DNA of 64,000 nucleotides from Prunella strophiata (Eukaryota > Chordata > Aves > Passeriformes > Prunellidae), in contig JAZBQD010000013.1 in NCBI GenBank assembly GCA_036583965.1, forward strand, positions 4,752,144 to 4,816,143, in the 5' to 3' direction. Positions within the stretch are counted from its first letter, which is position 1; every line of letters begins with the position of its first letter. The translations under genes were made by a program, and so were the position numbers. Below, in pieces: positions 11,641-25,302 of this stretch. Under the pieces are notes generated by a model, which had not been told where the DNA came from, did not search any database, and worked only from the letters and a program-made list of their open reading frames with translations.

Positions 11641-14600
11641 AGTGGCTGAAGGCTGCAGTGCCCCTTTTACCCATGGATTCTGACATGGATCCTGCAACAT
11701 CCAGACAGCTTCCCAGAAAGGAGAAGGAAAAAAGGGGAGAGACACATGCCTTTTACTGCCTTTTCATCTTCTCCCAGACCAGGATCAAGGCAGTGTAACC
11801 CAGCATCTGCTGTGCTGAGGAGAACTCAGTGCCAAAAGAGAGAGAAACCAAAACCAGGCACCAGCAAGGCCCTGGGGAAAGCAGGGGGGATGACCAGCTG
11901 GAGCAATTGCTGTGCTGGTGTTTGGGATTCAGCAGGACTGGCTCAGTGGAAGGATGACACCATGGCTCACAGGGAAATCCAGAATCTAGGCCATGGAATC
12001 ACAGCAGGGGAGCTATCAGAGCTGGGCCATCTGCACCAAATCCAGAGGACAAATAAGTGAAATTTAGCAGAAGATTATTTTCTTATTTCCTTCCCCCTCT
12101 TCATAAATATCTGGATGCTTTGAAAAAAAAAAAAAAGGAAGATAATAATAAGTGAGAATCCTGCTTGAAGACAAGTGCAGAGGTTAGTTCTGGGAGGAGC
12201 CAACAGCTATGGACCCAGCTCTTACTATGTGTTTTTCAAGACTAGATTAAAAAACACCCTGCAAAGGAGGGAAGTGCCACCTTCCATCTTTGTGAAACAG
12301 GGAACTGAAGCTTTGAATGATGGGAAAGTTCAAACCCAGTCAAGGTCTAATGGCAGGTGGGGACACCTTGTGTGTCCTGCACCCTCATCAACATCTGTCT
12401 CTGACCTTAAACACCTCCATCCCAGAAACTCTGAGTCCTGAGTGCACTTGGAGCTTTTCGTGTAAGATGGGAAATGGACAGGCATTGCAGAGCAAAAGCT
12501 CCACCTCTAGCAGAGTCTGAGTGGAAAGAATTTAGCTAAGAGGCTTCAGTAAATCAGCCCAAGCCTCCTCTCCTCGGTTTGTATTATTTATCTCCCTATC
12601 CCCTTGACCACACTAAATTCTGAAAGGCATCTTGGCAGTATGCAAACACAGAGGGGGAGTTTATTGAAAGTACTAAACATGTTCTAATTGTTTTCTTCTG
12701 CACTACTCTGCTAAAACTCACTCTGCTGTGAGCAGAAGCCTGAGTTGGACAATTACTGGGGCACTTGAAGCAATCATGCCCTTGATATATGGGAAGTGGG
12801 GAAGTTTAGCAGAGTGAGGACCTCTTCAATTCCTATCTTTGCTTTGCAACCATTTTGCCAGTCAAAAAAGACATTGTCTCACTTCTCCAGCAGCAGCAGA
12901 ACACAATAACCTTGTGTCCCTAATCACAGGATACCGTGAGGTTCACTTGAACAATACTCACTAAAAAGCTTTGAAAGTGATAAAGTGCTATATAAATATT
13001 CAGTTGGACTGCAATTAAATTTTTGGCATGTGGTTTACATGTAAGTGCAGAAATACCATCAATAAAAGTCAATACACTCCTTTCCTCCTTTCTCTCTCTC
13101 TGCCTTTCCTTCGCTATTCCCCAGATCTCTGTCAGCATTCACTGAATTTTCATAAGGGAAAAAATTACTTCCTAAAATGTTCAAAAGCTTTCCCTTGGTT
13201 TGTTATTAGAGCAATTATCTAGCATAACACAGTGAAATAGCACAAAGTATTCTAATGGGAAACAAATGTGCCAAAGAAGTGACCAAACTTGGAATCTTTA
13301 TTGAAAAATGAGGGGAAAGCGATTAGTTGAAGAGGCAGCAACGGAAAGATTTTCCACCTGGCCTTGGGCAACACATCAAACAGAGCTCAAAAGGGTGCTA
13401 TTTATAATTGTTGTCTGGCTGTCTATGGAGCCCTGTCTGTCTGTCTGTCAGTATGGGCCCTTTTCTCTCCTCTCCTCTGCCACGTGTCCCATCCCCGATG
13501 TGTTTATGCAGTGCAGGAAGGATGCTGCTCTCAGCCCTCTGCAGTGCAGAGCAGCTCCATGGGGTCCAGGGAAGGTAGAGGGGTGTAAGCAAGCACAAAA
13601 CAGTGCCCCTTACACGATGGGCTCTTTTCCCCACATGTGCTTAGCTTCTCCTGGAGTACAGAGGTTTTGGGGCTGTTTGTGTTACTGCAGAAGGAGACAC
13701 GGGCAGAGTGGGGGCTCAGTGAGTCCCAGATATTGGACAACACCTTGTCTGGTCATTTCCTTACAACAAAATCAGCTTAAAGTGGAGACTAAAACGTTGC
13801 CAGATCAAGAAGGTCCAATTTCACCTCCACTTCACTGTCACATAAACACCTATGCAACTTGCAGGTCAAAGGCCCATCAATCTCAGCGAGTTTGCTTTGG
13901 TGTAATTCAAGAAGCAAAAACATTTTGCAAGTACTGTGATGATTTATAAGCACATGCCAGAAAATTTTAGGACCTCTGGTATAACAGACAAAGGATGAGA
14001 AAGACTCATAATAGCGATTTCTCAGTACTCACTAATGCTCATTTAACACTCTCCTTTAACTGTTTCACTTAATTTAAATTGAGGGAATTTTAAAAACCAA
14101 CTGAGAATCTAAATCCTCAGCTAGAAATCAGAAATCATCCTGATTTCTCATAGCCTTTGGAATGATAATATTTTACAGCAGCTGAGAAACTGCTTTTCTT
14201 GTGAGAGATAACAAACCTCACAACACAAACACAAATGGACCAGCAACTGAAAAGAGGGTCTGAATCAGTAGTTAGCAAACACCACCATGGGCTAAAATTC
14301 ACTCCCATAAGACATCCAGGAAAAAAAAAGCAAGGAGAACATTTCTATCTGAATAGAAAACAGAGTTGTTTAGTGATGGAGCTGTGAAAAACAGTGGGCA
14401 GCACATTGGCAAGGAGCACCACTCTCAGCAAAAGATTTGGCCCTGCTCAGAGACCCCCAGAGGCACACAGCCCCCACGGGCATGCCACAGCTTCATTAAC
14501 CAAAACAGGCACTTTTGAAGTTCAGGCATGAAAAATAAAGCCTGATTTTATCTCTGCTAGATTCCATTTGCCCAAAGATGCCCAAACCTCAAAAGGGGTC

Positions 14601-14959
14601 AGATGTTCAGTACAGATAATCACACAAAGTTTGGGTGTGTAGTTGAAGTCTATCCAAATTCTCCCAGGCTCTCGAGGATGAAGGATGGGAAACCTCATGA
14701 GAAGAGTTAAGAGACACCAACAGAAGCTTTCTGGTACATTCTGCTTTCATTCTGATCATAAATACTGCAAGAGCAGCCTTCGCTGTGGTATTTTAATGTT
14801 TCCAATCTCCAAGTTCCCTCAGCTCTACTTAGGACAATGCATTTCTAAGTGCCCACACTCTGCAGGTGAAATTCCATGCCTCTGCTGGAGAGCACTGTGC
14901 AGCAGGAAGCATCTCTCCCCTCCCTCACTCCATTTCCCACACAATCCCAGGTGACTCAG
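11641..14959. other. Unique sequence with small simple repeats
   Basis: A run of 14 A sits at 12122-12135. A perfect (CTGT)n run of about four units lies at 13432-13449. The longest open frame of the whole window (213 codons, 13308-13949, +) spans the (CTGT)n tract. It has no recognisable domain and is treated as chance. Sequence near 14105-14150 faintly resembles a palindromic MITE seen in reptile genomes, too weakly to call. Confidence 0.5.
13432..13449. repeat. (CTGT)n microsatellite
   Basis: About four and a half perfect CTGT units lie in otherwise unique sequence. It is too short to be strongly unstable but could be polymorphic. Confidence 0.85.
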
Positions 14960-15262
14960 GGATCACAGAGTGTTTTAAGTTGGAAGAGACCCATAAGCAT
15001 CACCAAGTTCAGCTCCTTGCTGCTCACAGGATCACCTAAAGCTAAACCTGGCTGAGAGCACTGTCCAGATGCTCCTTGAGGCTTGGTGCTGTGACCACTT
15101 CCCTCAGGAGCCTGTTCCAGTGCCTGATCAGCCCCTGGGTGAAGGACCTTCCCCTAGTGCCCAATCTGAGCTTCCCTTGATGTAGCTTCACTCCAGTTCC
15201 TCATGTCCAGTCACAGGGGTGGCATTGTGCCTTTGCCACTGTGAGGAGCAGGACAGCAACAC
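14960..15262 (-). mobile_element. CR1 LINE fragment, diverged subfamily
   Basis: Reverse-oriented CR1 3' region. The plus strand opens with GATCACAGAGTGTTTTAAGT, then GTTGGAAGAGACCCATAAGC, then 'TCACCAAGTTCAGCTCCTTG', 'GACCACTTCCCTCAGGAGCC', 'TGTTCCAGTGCCTGATCAGC' and 'GGTGAAGGACCTTCCCCTAG'. This layout differs from the other copies here and matches an older avian CR1 subfamily. The 5' truncation is blurred and lies somewhere at 15235-15265. It has no coding capacity. Confidence 0.85.
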
Positions 15263-18200
15263 CAAAACCCACCTTGATGTTCTGTGATCATGAGGGTGAA
15301 CACAGTCCTCTGCCCATTTTGGTGCCAATTTAAATATTCAAAGAAAGACAAAAAACCTGGAATCAATCTCTGACCTCACAGAATCACTCTCTGAATAACA
15401 TGGCTGCAGAAGAGAATTCAGGGGTCAAGAAAGCTGGAAAAGAACCACCTGTTCACAATCTTCCTTCAGCTACAGGCCAAAACCTGTTTTTGTGAGTAAC
15501 CTCCAGCTCCTTTATCTCTTTCCCTTATTGACACACCCTTAGGCCTTCTCCTTCCCCCAAAACCTCAGCAGCCCCCAGCCATATCTCACACTCTGGAACA
15601 TTCACATATTCATGCCTGGCACTGAAGGGTGACTGCACAGGCAGAGTTTGCCAGGAGACAATGGCTTTATTTTCTCTTCTCCTGACAGAGCTCATTATGG
15701 GATGGAATACGTTGTGTGAAGCAGAACAAATGTCAGCAGCACAAACCCCAGTGGAAACCATAAATCTTGAACATATCATCTGGATTCTTAATTCCAGTTG
15801 CAGGAAAGCAGCTCTGGCTGTGTAACTGGCTGAGATGCTCACACTGCCCTAATCAGCCTTCTGACCACTGTGTGTGCTCAGAGAAATGGTTCTACACCAA
15901 AAGAAAAAGCACCTTTCCAGCTTTCAGAATTATTTTGGAATGAATGAGAATAGTCACAAAGGTGCTGTAGGTCTCCAGAGCAGGTGAAATGCTGTGAGAA
16001 CAGCCCAACTCTAACCAGTCTGGAGTTGTTCTGTAATGTGGAACAGCTACTTCCTGCTTTCCTGGTCATCTACTGCTCAGGGCAAAACTGTTTCTTCTTG
16101 TCCTTGCCCCTGACAGATCCACCTTTCATAAGGCCATCAAGGCTGCTCTGGGGTCTCCCCAGTGCTGCTGCAGTGAAGGAACACTCAGTAAGAGTGACCC
16201 TGGGTCTGCCCATGAGCACACCTCACAGAAGGCAGGGAACTGCACTGGGCTCCAAGCTCCACCACAGCTTTAGTGAGTATGATTTCCTGAGCAACTGCAG
16301 CTTCTGTTTTCCTTCAGACTTTGCTTCTGGTCTATTGAGATTGCAAGCTCTGTAGGACAAGAAAAATGTTTCCCAGAGTGTTTACTCAGCAGCCAGGCTC
16401 CATCGAGGCAGGGCCTGGAGTCCCCAGGAACAGAGAACTGTTATCTCACCAAGCTGTCCTCAACCTGCTGGGGACAGTGATTTACTGTCTGCAAGGGAGG
16501 TTCTGCTAGAGTGCACAGCTCTGAACTGACTTCACACACAGCCATTACCTCATGTGCTGGGCCCTGACTAGATCAGGGGTGCAGACAGCAAACTGTGAGT
16601 AGCTCAATAACTAAATAAATAGAGGAGCAGTATTTCAGTCACCTTAAATGCTTGTGTTCAGGGGAAACCTCCAGCTTCCTCTCCTGTTTAGGGCCATGAG
16701 AAGGAATAGCAAATATCCTTATTTAAGAATTATTCATTGTAGGATTTTTGGTATGTTGAATGTACCTGATAATTTCTATGCCTGGCTCTCAAAGCACACT
16801 CCAGGCATTTACAAACACGTTCCAAACACTTCCATAAATGCAAGTTTCATCTTTGTTCCCAGCACATGTGTTTAAATGGAAGTGTCACAGCATGCACATG
16901 GAAATGGAGATGAAAATCAGGAGTCACCTCAGTGCTCTTTGCCAAATCAGAAGCTGGTAATAACTACTTAGTTAATACCAGGCCTTAACTTAGGAGATCA
17001 GGGAAACAATTAGCTCATCTAACCAACTCTTCATGAGCAATTCCTGTAGAGTGTCTACTCCTGAAAGGCACAGAAAAGGACAGAAAGTTCCGACAATGCC
17101 ACGACAAGATAAGGGAACTGTCACAATGCTGCCCCCAGCAACAAATCCACTTTAGCCACACTTTCCCAAGGGACAGTGCTCTGGGCAGAACAGAGACTGA
17201 GGAGAACTAACCAGGGAATGAGAAGAAAAGGACAAATTCTTCTCAACTGGACACAAAGACTGAGATCCCTCTGCCATGAATATCCATCAGCTGACAAGTC
17301 TGGGGAGAAGAGCAGAAACAGGCTTCTAAAATCTTTCCACATGCAGAGAAGGCACAGCAGTTTTCCAGCAGGCACCCAAAATGTTCTCATGGCTTTTCCT
17401 CCTTTCCTCCCCGGCTGTAACCACTGAAGAGCTCACAAAGAGTGGCTCACTTGGAAGTGTCTCCCTTGGGGATGCTACAGGTTCTCCCTCCTCCTTTTCC
17501 CCCCCTTTATTTCACAGATAAACTTCTAACAGCAATACATGAAGAGAATGGGCCCCCCCAGGAAACCAGTGAGACCAGTATGGAATGAGAGCTGCAGGCA
17601 GAGCAGAGAGCTGCCTGCACACAGCCCTTCCCAGCCTCACTCCCAGCAGCAGCAATCCTGCTCCTTCCATCCCTGATGGAAATGAACCCTGCTGGGTTAC
17701 ACAAACACACGGAGCTCAGAAGATGTCACAAGTCTGACCTCTGCCTTCCTCTGCTGGATTTCTCAGCGTTTGACGCTGCCTGTCGAACAGAACAAATGAG
17801 GGGATGCACAGAGAGCAACAACATCAATGAGCCCAAAGGAATTCTGGCCAGACACAGAAGACAACAAAAGCCTGTGGAAATGATCTAAGGATGTCACTTG
17901 GCAACCTTACGATTATTGTCTTGTTTTGTATGTATTGGGTTTGAAAAGCTGATAATTGTTCTCGTGTGCCAGTGGAGATTAGAAGACCATTTGTGTTGGT
18001 ATCAAAGGAGACAAAATCTTTTTCCACCCTCTCCAAGAAGAGTGGCAACACCATCTTTCTACCAGGCAATGTCTCTTCTTGTGAGACTCCAGTAAAACAA
18101 TGGTGTTTTATCAGTGATGAATTTGGTCCATTGTTTTCATGGGATTAATGCCAAAATGAGGATAACTGTGCTGCTATTGTTTGCATCTCTGGTGTGAGCT

Positions 18201-19740
18201 GTAAGGTAAATAATGCCCCAGCATGGTCTCCCTCCAGACAAACATCTGGGTTTCTACTGATTGCAATTTAGCTGCATAGACAATGAAGACATTACTGTTG
18301 CAGAAAGCATTAGAGGCTTCTATAGCACTGGCCATATTCAACTGACCTTGGGCAGAACCAACTTTAAAAGGTGGTTTTACTGCACACAGAAAAAAAATTG
18401 AGAGAGGCACCTCATCAGTGCTACTTTTTATGCCACTTACTGGAGGGAAGTTCTGCTACATCAGCTACCAGACAGTTCTATAGGATTTCGTGGTGAATGC
18501 AGCCAGTCCCTGGAGGGGTTTGGAGGTCTGATACAGGGAAAAAAACAAAGTCTTACAAGTCTTGATGCCAGCAAACACACAAAGAGCTGATGTGCTGTAC
18601 AGCTGCTTTGCTTGTGTGATGAGAACAGCCTCGTGCTGGAAGCTGAGCCCCCCAGCCCAACTTCAGGAGCAGCTCTGTGTCAGGGGAGTTCATTCCCCAT
18701 CAACTGTTCCAGCTCCAGCCACAGCAGTAGCAAGGTCACTGCTGGTTTTCCATGCTGTGAGCTCTGATCTAATTATAATTGGACTGAGACCACCAACTCC
18801 TCTCACTCAAGTTACAGATCAACAGTCATTCATTTTTATCAGCTCTTACTATTTTCCTATTAGTTCTGTGCTAAGAATCCCACCCAGAAACCAGACATAT
18901 ACTGCATTTTCAATCTTCTGCTGGAGTTATTTTTGTTTTTCTCTATGGAATAACACTGAACCAAGAACTCTCTTGAACACACCATGTCTGACCCATGCTC
19001 AGACAGTAAACTTTACAAGACAAATATGTTTTCTTTCAGCTGTCTTCTTTCTTTTCCTTCCCTATTTTGAGGCCTTTGCATAGAGGTCAAAGACTGGGGG
19101 CCTGCCACGTGCTGGAGAACAAAGTTGCTGCAGTGACAGTGCTACTGCTGGCAGCTCTGCTCCCAGGAGCAACTCCACCATTCACACCTGGCATTTATCC
19201 ATGACTCCAAGCAATCTCCAGTGTTTTCCTTCAGCCTCCTCATTTTTCTCCCAGACACTGAGTAGCAGTGTCCCTCTTCCCAACAGCCAGGATATCAGCA
19301 CTATCCCCACACTCCTCCAGTTCAGTGCCTCGCAGATGTTTGTGACCAGAAAAGGACCTTTGGGGACTGGTGTCTAAACTTCCTGTTGGGGTGAGAATGA
19401 GATAAAAGAACTGGCCTGATCTGGACTGCTCTAATTTGATTCCCAAGGAGGGAAATCCCTTTTTATTTAATGCATCCTTATTGCCCCAAGCAGTGCAGCT
19501 GTGCAGTGGAATTACCCTTGGAGGACAGTGGGAGTTGCACAGAGGAGCATCCTGCATGGGACTGCCCACAGCTGGACTTTCCCACTGCTTCTCTCCCACC
19601 AGCCACGGGAAGATGCTGCTTCTCCCCTTGACACTGCTCTGAGGTCAGGACTGGCTCCAGCACAAAGAGGAAGCAAGTTGTCAGCATCAAAACATAAACC
19701 ATCTTAACTTATCACAATCACAGCGTGCTGTTAAGTCGTC
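15263..19740. other. Unique sequence
   Basis: There are no genes, no recognisable transposon and no microsatellite of note. AT-rich sequence with TAAT cores lies around 16950-17010. Open frames are short and overlapping. Confidence 0.55.
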
Positions 19741-19749
19741 AGCATTTTT

Positions 19750-19800
19750 CGACTTCACACTGAAGTTGTGAAAGATATCTTCAGACTTCTGAAGTACTTC
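19750..19800. repeat. Nested short inverted repeats
   Basis: CTTCAGA (19779-19785) and TCTGAAG (19788-19794) form a perfect 7-bp inverted pair with a 2-base centre. Just upstream TTCACA and TGTGAA form another pair around CTGAAGT, and a further ACTTCAC follows. The result is four alternating GAAGT/ACTTC words within 50 bases. No RNA family is recognised. Confidence 0.45.
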
Positions 19801-22675
19801 ACAGGGACTCTGAAAGGGACTCTTGTCTACTTAGCTAAATATTTTCAGGTTCTGTCTTCAAACACAGTTTCCTGTAAGACAGAAAGCTGCTGCTAAAACA
19901 CTCAAGACCATCTTTTTTACTTACATTCTCAAATACCACATGGGTCCATCAGGTGTGTTAGCAGCACGCAGAACCAGGGACTTTAAAACCAGTCTGCCAC
20001 AGATGTCATTGGGGAAAAAAAGGGAGAGAGGCTACTGAGAAGCAAATTCCACTCCTGGCTTTCAAAAGCATTATTCTTATCCATGGAGTGCTTTGCCTCA
20101 GCACTTTGCTTCTTCCTTCCTAGTTCAGTGGCAGTCCTGGTATCCAGGGAGAAGCTCTGTTCCCAAAAAGAGCCACATCACACCATGGCTTGAGCAGGAG
20201 GGAGATTTCCTTCTCTCTGACATAGCCAGTGACAGTCACAGCTCCCAGACACAGGCCAGGCCATGCACAAGTGATGGAAGAAGCATGTGACTGTTCCAGT
20301 TTGGAAATGGTGGCTTAGCAGGATCAGGGAACCACATGACTTTGAGCCCCACAAAGAAGGCATGCAAGACATTCAGCCAGTAGAAAGCAAATTGAAATAA
20401 CTGGCAGTTCTTGGCTTAAATTATACTAATGCCACAATATCAGGCTGACATTTTAAAATATCCACAGTCATGTGTTCTGTCCTGTCTTTGAGGGAAGCAC
20501 AACAAGTAGGAACAATGACTGCACCAAGGTCAAGAGTTGAGATTGTTGTTCTTTATAGGACTGGGCCAGAGACCCCGTGAGTCCCCATTCAGAGAGAGAA
20601 CATCCCAAAGGGAAGGTGGGGAAGAGAGGAGAGAGCAAGGTCAGGACAGCAGGGGGGTCTCAGGACCACTAACTCACAACTTAGCTGTTGGACAGGTGAA
20701 TGAGAGGAGGACACACCTTGCTCCCTTCCCAGATGAACCTGCTTCATTCTTTTTTTCTCTCATTCAAAATACACACAGATAGCCTTTGTGCTTTAATTGC
20801 ATTTTTGGGGAAGGAAAAAACACGAAATATTTTGTTTCCCATACACTGCTGTGCCTTCCCCAGTTGGGGAAAAAAAAAAAAATCCACCTTGAGAAAATAA
20901 CACCTTGTTCCTGCACATATTGGCACTTGTGCTGCTTCCGTGTCATGTTTGCTCTGTCAAAACAAGTTTTCCTCGCCCCTCAGGGTCAACCCAGCTTTTG
21001 AAAACCAAGCTGTCGTCTCCAGGCATCATCACTAGCAGTAGCCAGATAACAGACTACAAGTTCACATTCCAGAATGGTTATGACTAGTGATGAATGAGCC
21101 AGCTCAGAGACAGCAGGAATTTCCTACAGGTTACACTGACCTTCCAAGGAACACGTTTGTCTGACCTGGGGAAGGCAGCAGAGAGGACATGTTAGGCCAG
21201 GGGGGTGAAGGAGGAAGGGAGAAAACCCTAATTACAAAGGAGGGGATAGTACAGCACAAATCACTGCTACTCAGGGGATCTATCTGCTCCCAGAATGCTG
21301 CAGGTGCCTTATCCAAGGGTAAATGAAATAATTATGTATTAAAACAAAGTAAAGAGACTAAAAAGGCTTTGCCATTGTTGACAGAGAAAAATTGAGGTAA
21401 ATGTAGATTACAGGAAGATTGGGAAAACCCATGCTAAATGTATAATGGTTTATGGATAAATGCTTGGTCTGAAGATCAGCAGCAGCAGGCTGACAAAACA
21501 TCAATCAAAGCACCAAACCCAAGTGTTCACTGTACATTGTCATAATCCCAATTGTACAGCTTCAGAGACCCTCCCTGCCTGAGGCAGGAACCAGACTTTG
21601 GAGCATGCAAAAAGCCAGAACCCACTGCTTGGGCCATGTTTGGTGCCTTTGGTGTGTCTGAACACACAATGGGCCAAAAAAGCAATGAAATCCACCCCAA
21701 ATGTTGCATTTCAAAGAGCCCAGTCCTACAGTGCTCGTATGAGATTATGACTAATCCATCAATTGATAGGATCTGCATTCCTAGGATTTCAGCTGCAGCT
21801 CTAGACCATTTAGCATAGCTAATAAGCATTAATTCACCATTTATCACTTGCACTTATAAGAGTGAAAACCCAGCCTTCCTCCATCAGTCAGCCTGAAGTA
21901 TATTCTGTCAGTCTCACCTCTACCAGGTACAGCCAGTGCTTGCAGCCTGCTGTGAGGTTTTTTTGGGGTGCTGAGAGGACCCCAAAAGGCATTTTGCCAT
22001 CCTCTGCAGAGCCATGATGAGGGAACCCCAGGAGAGAGAAGCTATCCCATATCTCTAAGAGATACTACATTAAACTACAGATGCTGGAGTAAACCCAGGA
22101 CAAGATATTCTGAGGGTGTCAATCTGCAGAGTTCCTGATCCTGTATCAGCCATCAGCCTGAGCTTTCTCATTCATCAGCCCATTTATTAGAGACAATGTG
22201 GATGGAGCAGACACTGAAGAAGGAAAAATTATCTTTAGGGCTGCTGAGTTTATAATGTTTGGTACAGGCTGAGTTTTTGCCAAATTAAATTTGCTTATTT
22301 AACTGGGGACAGAAATGGAGACTTCAGGGAACAGTACCTGCTTCAATCAGCTGCCAGAGCTGTATATAGGACACTGAAATTTGCAAATACCTTTAAAACT
22401 TCAGAGAAATTAGGAAGGAGAAAAATTAGGAAAATATTTTCTCTTAAAAATTGCATTTTCCCACCCTTTATGACTCAATATAATTCTAATTCCTTGCTGA
22501 ACCAGAAACATGCTGAGAAAAATGTTTTGACTGAGCTATTTTAGGATTTCCTTCCACAGCAAGAAAGAGGGAGTGAGAAAAACCCCTTGAACTTCAATAA
22601 ACATCTCTGAGGGAAAGCTCAGATCTGTTCTCATTGTTTGCTGACCTGATGCCTAATGCCTAGTTTTAGTTTCAC

Positions 22676-22678
<3 letters not shown>
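19801..22678. other. Unique sequence
   Basis: A run of 13 A lies near 20869-20881. No gene or repeat family was recognised. Open frames of up to 108 codons occur on both strands over the same bases (21527-21853), a sign that they are chance. Confidence 0.55.
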
Positions 22679-22710
<32 letters not shown>

Positions 22711-22758
22711 AAAAAAAACCAAAAAAAAAAACAAAAAAAGAAAAAAAAAAAAAAAAAA
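22679..22758. repeat. Long interrupted A tract (about 80 bp)
   Basis: Nearly pure A for 80 bases, with scattered G and C interruptions. An AATAAA lies about 80 bases upstream (near 22596), farther than is usual between a polyadenylation signal and a tail, and no retrocopied gene is recognisable. The tract is therefore called only as a simple repeat. Its 69-codon lysine-rich frame is an artefact. Confidence 0.92.
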
Positions 22759-24835
22759 CAACCACCAAACACCAAATTTGTTTTCAATCAAAAAAGACAA
22801 CATTAGAAATAAACAGATTTGTTGCCATGAGCAAAGTTTGTCCTGAGATGCAACACAACACCTAGAACTCTTGAACTTCCTCCTGGATTGAAAGCACTTT
22901 TTAAGCTATTGGTGTGCTTTTAATGGATGTATATTCAGGCAGTACATTAATGACAGGGTGACATCTGTTTGTGACCATTCCTGCTGAAGCCCAGGCATTA
23001 CTCAGGTATTCCTTATGGGAATTTAGGGACCACCTTGCCCCCAGCCTGGCACCAGGACAGCTGCCTGTGCTGCTCCTGCTCCCAGGACACCTGGAAAACT
23101 CCCCTGGACACAGTGGCCATCCCAGAACCTTTCCTTGGGCTCTCACTGAGCGAGAGGAATCAATGTGTGGGCTGTGGGGGAGCGTTCTCTCCCTTGTTAT
23201 CTCGAGTTTGTGCTTCATCACTTGCCATGGTCAACAAAGACCCTTTGAAGTCCCTCTGCACACGAGTGGAAAGTTCATTTGGAGTCTTGCTGCATGAGGA
23301 ACACACAGTTTGAGAAGGCCCTGCTGCAGTTAGGAGGGAGCACCAGTTTGTGAAGGACAGATGTTTTGAAGCAGCAGCAGTCCTGCAGGGACCCCTGACT
23401 TGAGTCCCTGTGTGCTACAAACATTAAATATAGCCAGCTCTCAGGGACACTGAATAAGCTGTAAAGAATAAAACTATAAAACCCCATCCCAAAGTGAGAA
23501 AGGGGAGAGGATGAAAGGCCAGGATGTTGTCCTTACCCCCAGAAGTCACACTGCAGCACAGCACTCAGGTCAGCTGTGGTAACATCCATTTTTCCAGCGC
23601 TGTAACTATTTCCACTCCTCTTAACCCTCCAAGCATCTCCCCCTCCCCACACTCTACATCCCATCATATGACAAATGAGTTTGACCCTTCTCCAACCCCT
23701 CTCTGCAGTCTCTCATGGCTCCAGCACCATTTGCTTCCTGCCTTTATTAAATCAGATGGGCTGTGTGTGCTCCGAGGCCCAGAGCCAGAGGAACACAGAG
23801 AGACAGGGAATTAAGGGCCATTCTCTCCCAGCCTCCAGGGCTGTGTGTCCTCCATTTCCTCACTCTGTTGCTTCATGAACATGCCATTCCATCATTTTTT
23901 TCTCACTCTCATGATAAAATCACTCCTTCCACCCACTAGAAGGAGAGAAATGCAGGGCTCTTTCCAGTGTCACTCTACACTCCAGGACAGCACTGTGAGC
24001 TTTCCAAGGTATTTATTATTGCACTGCCTTACTTTGACAAGGCTGATTTTTCTTCTGTCCCTTCCCACACTGCTTATTTCTCTCCTTCTTTCTCTTTCAT
24101 TTCCCTGCACCTTTGAACTTTTTGTTCCTTCTCCCTGCCCAACCCACTCTGACAATGTGCCCCTCTCCTAACACCAGTTACCCATCTCTCAAAGGGAGAC
24201 CATTACCAAATCTCTGGTCACTAGAGATTTCTAAAATTTTAACTCTGACTTTTAAGGATCTTATTTGCTTCTTATCTCACTGTGTTGGGATACTTGGATC
24301 CTTCTGCTTTCTCACTTGTGTTGGAATGGGATGAAGAAAGATTGAGAGAACAATTCAAGCTAAACATCTCTTTTGGAAATTAATAAACAAAGATGAAGCA
24401 GGTATGGGTTGGTCTGTCCCATTCCTCATTTCCCTTTGAGAGCCTTGGCTGGGACCTGAACACTCCCAGCTGTGGTCTCTTAGGGAGCCCATCACTGGGG
24501 CTGTCCCTGCTGATGGTCTCAATACCTGTTAGTGATGATTTTCCAAATGTGGGTGTTTAATTTCTAACCTGAACAAAACCAAGCGCAAAAATATCAACAT
24601 CCTTCACAAAAGCTGAGTTCCTTCCTTCTCCAAGCCAGGCAGCCCAGTGCCCATGGCACTCTGGTAGAACAGCACCAGACCCTCATGCACCTGAGGCCAG
24701 CACTCACCTCTTGCCAGCCCTGACAATTTCTGACAGTTCAACATTCTGAAGTGAGAGATTTGTGCCCCCCATTAGAGTAAGTGGGACTTGAAAGCAGATC
24801 CTGGAATTGAATTCCACACTTTCTAGGGTGGAGGA
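22759..24835. other. Unique sequence
   Basis: There is a C/T-rich stretch at about 23600-24190 (TCTCC-type pyrimidine-rich). No gene or transposon was recognised. Confidence 0.55.
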
Positions 24836-25105
24836 TGTATAAATACTGCATGGAAGATCAATAAATGATTACTAGCTCTGTTAACAAGTGGCTAATGTCT
24901 TGTTACAGACTTTTACAGAGTCCAGTTGGTCAATAGGTTGCATTTAACCATGACTTATGATCACCTATATCACATAATAACCATGCCTGTAATATGCTTA
25001 CACAGTCTATTCATCATGCATTAATCCTTTTAAATTTATTTATGAATATACTCTTACTCTAATGTTTCACCAAATGGAGTAATAACAACTGGCCAAAGAA
25101 GAAGA
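24836..25105. promoter_or_regulatory. AT-rich block with homeodomain-like sites
   Basis: Repeat-free AT-rich block with closely spaced cores: AATAAATGATTACTAG, GTTAACAAGTGGCTAATG, CAATAGGTTGCATTTAACC, CATCATGCATTAATCC (an OTX/PITX-like TAATCC) and CTAATGTTTCACC. It could be a conserved non-coding element. AT-rich background produces TAAT cores easily, so support is weak. Confidence 0.25.
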
Positions 25106-25302
25106 AGAGCTCTGCATTTTGCAGCCATGTTTTACCTGGCCCAAGGAACTGATTTTGAATCACAGGTTCAGTTCAAACCCACTCCTGGGGATTGCACCTG
25201 ATGCATTAGTTCAGCCTAAAAGTATTTTGAGACTCCCTGAATTCTGTGGGAGAGAACACCATCAGCCATCTCAGAGGTGGACAACAAGGGAGGAAAAACA
25301 CC

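Noticed and set aside
13308..13949. Longest open frame of the window, 213 codons (+)
   Set aside because: No recognisable domain, spans a (CTGT)n microsatellite, and has overlapping frames on the opposite strand. A frame of this length is plausible by chance in 64 kb.
14105..14150. Palindromic MITE of the 'ATCCTCAGCTGGTGTAAATC' type
   Set aside because: Only a few words agree; too weak to call.
22596..22758. Processed pseudogene ending in the 80-base A tract
   Set aside because: AATAAA is too far from the tract and no upstream gene body is recognisable.
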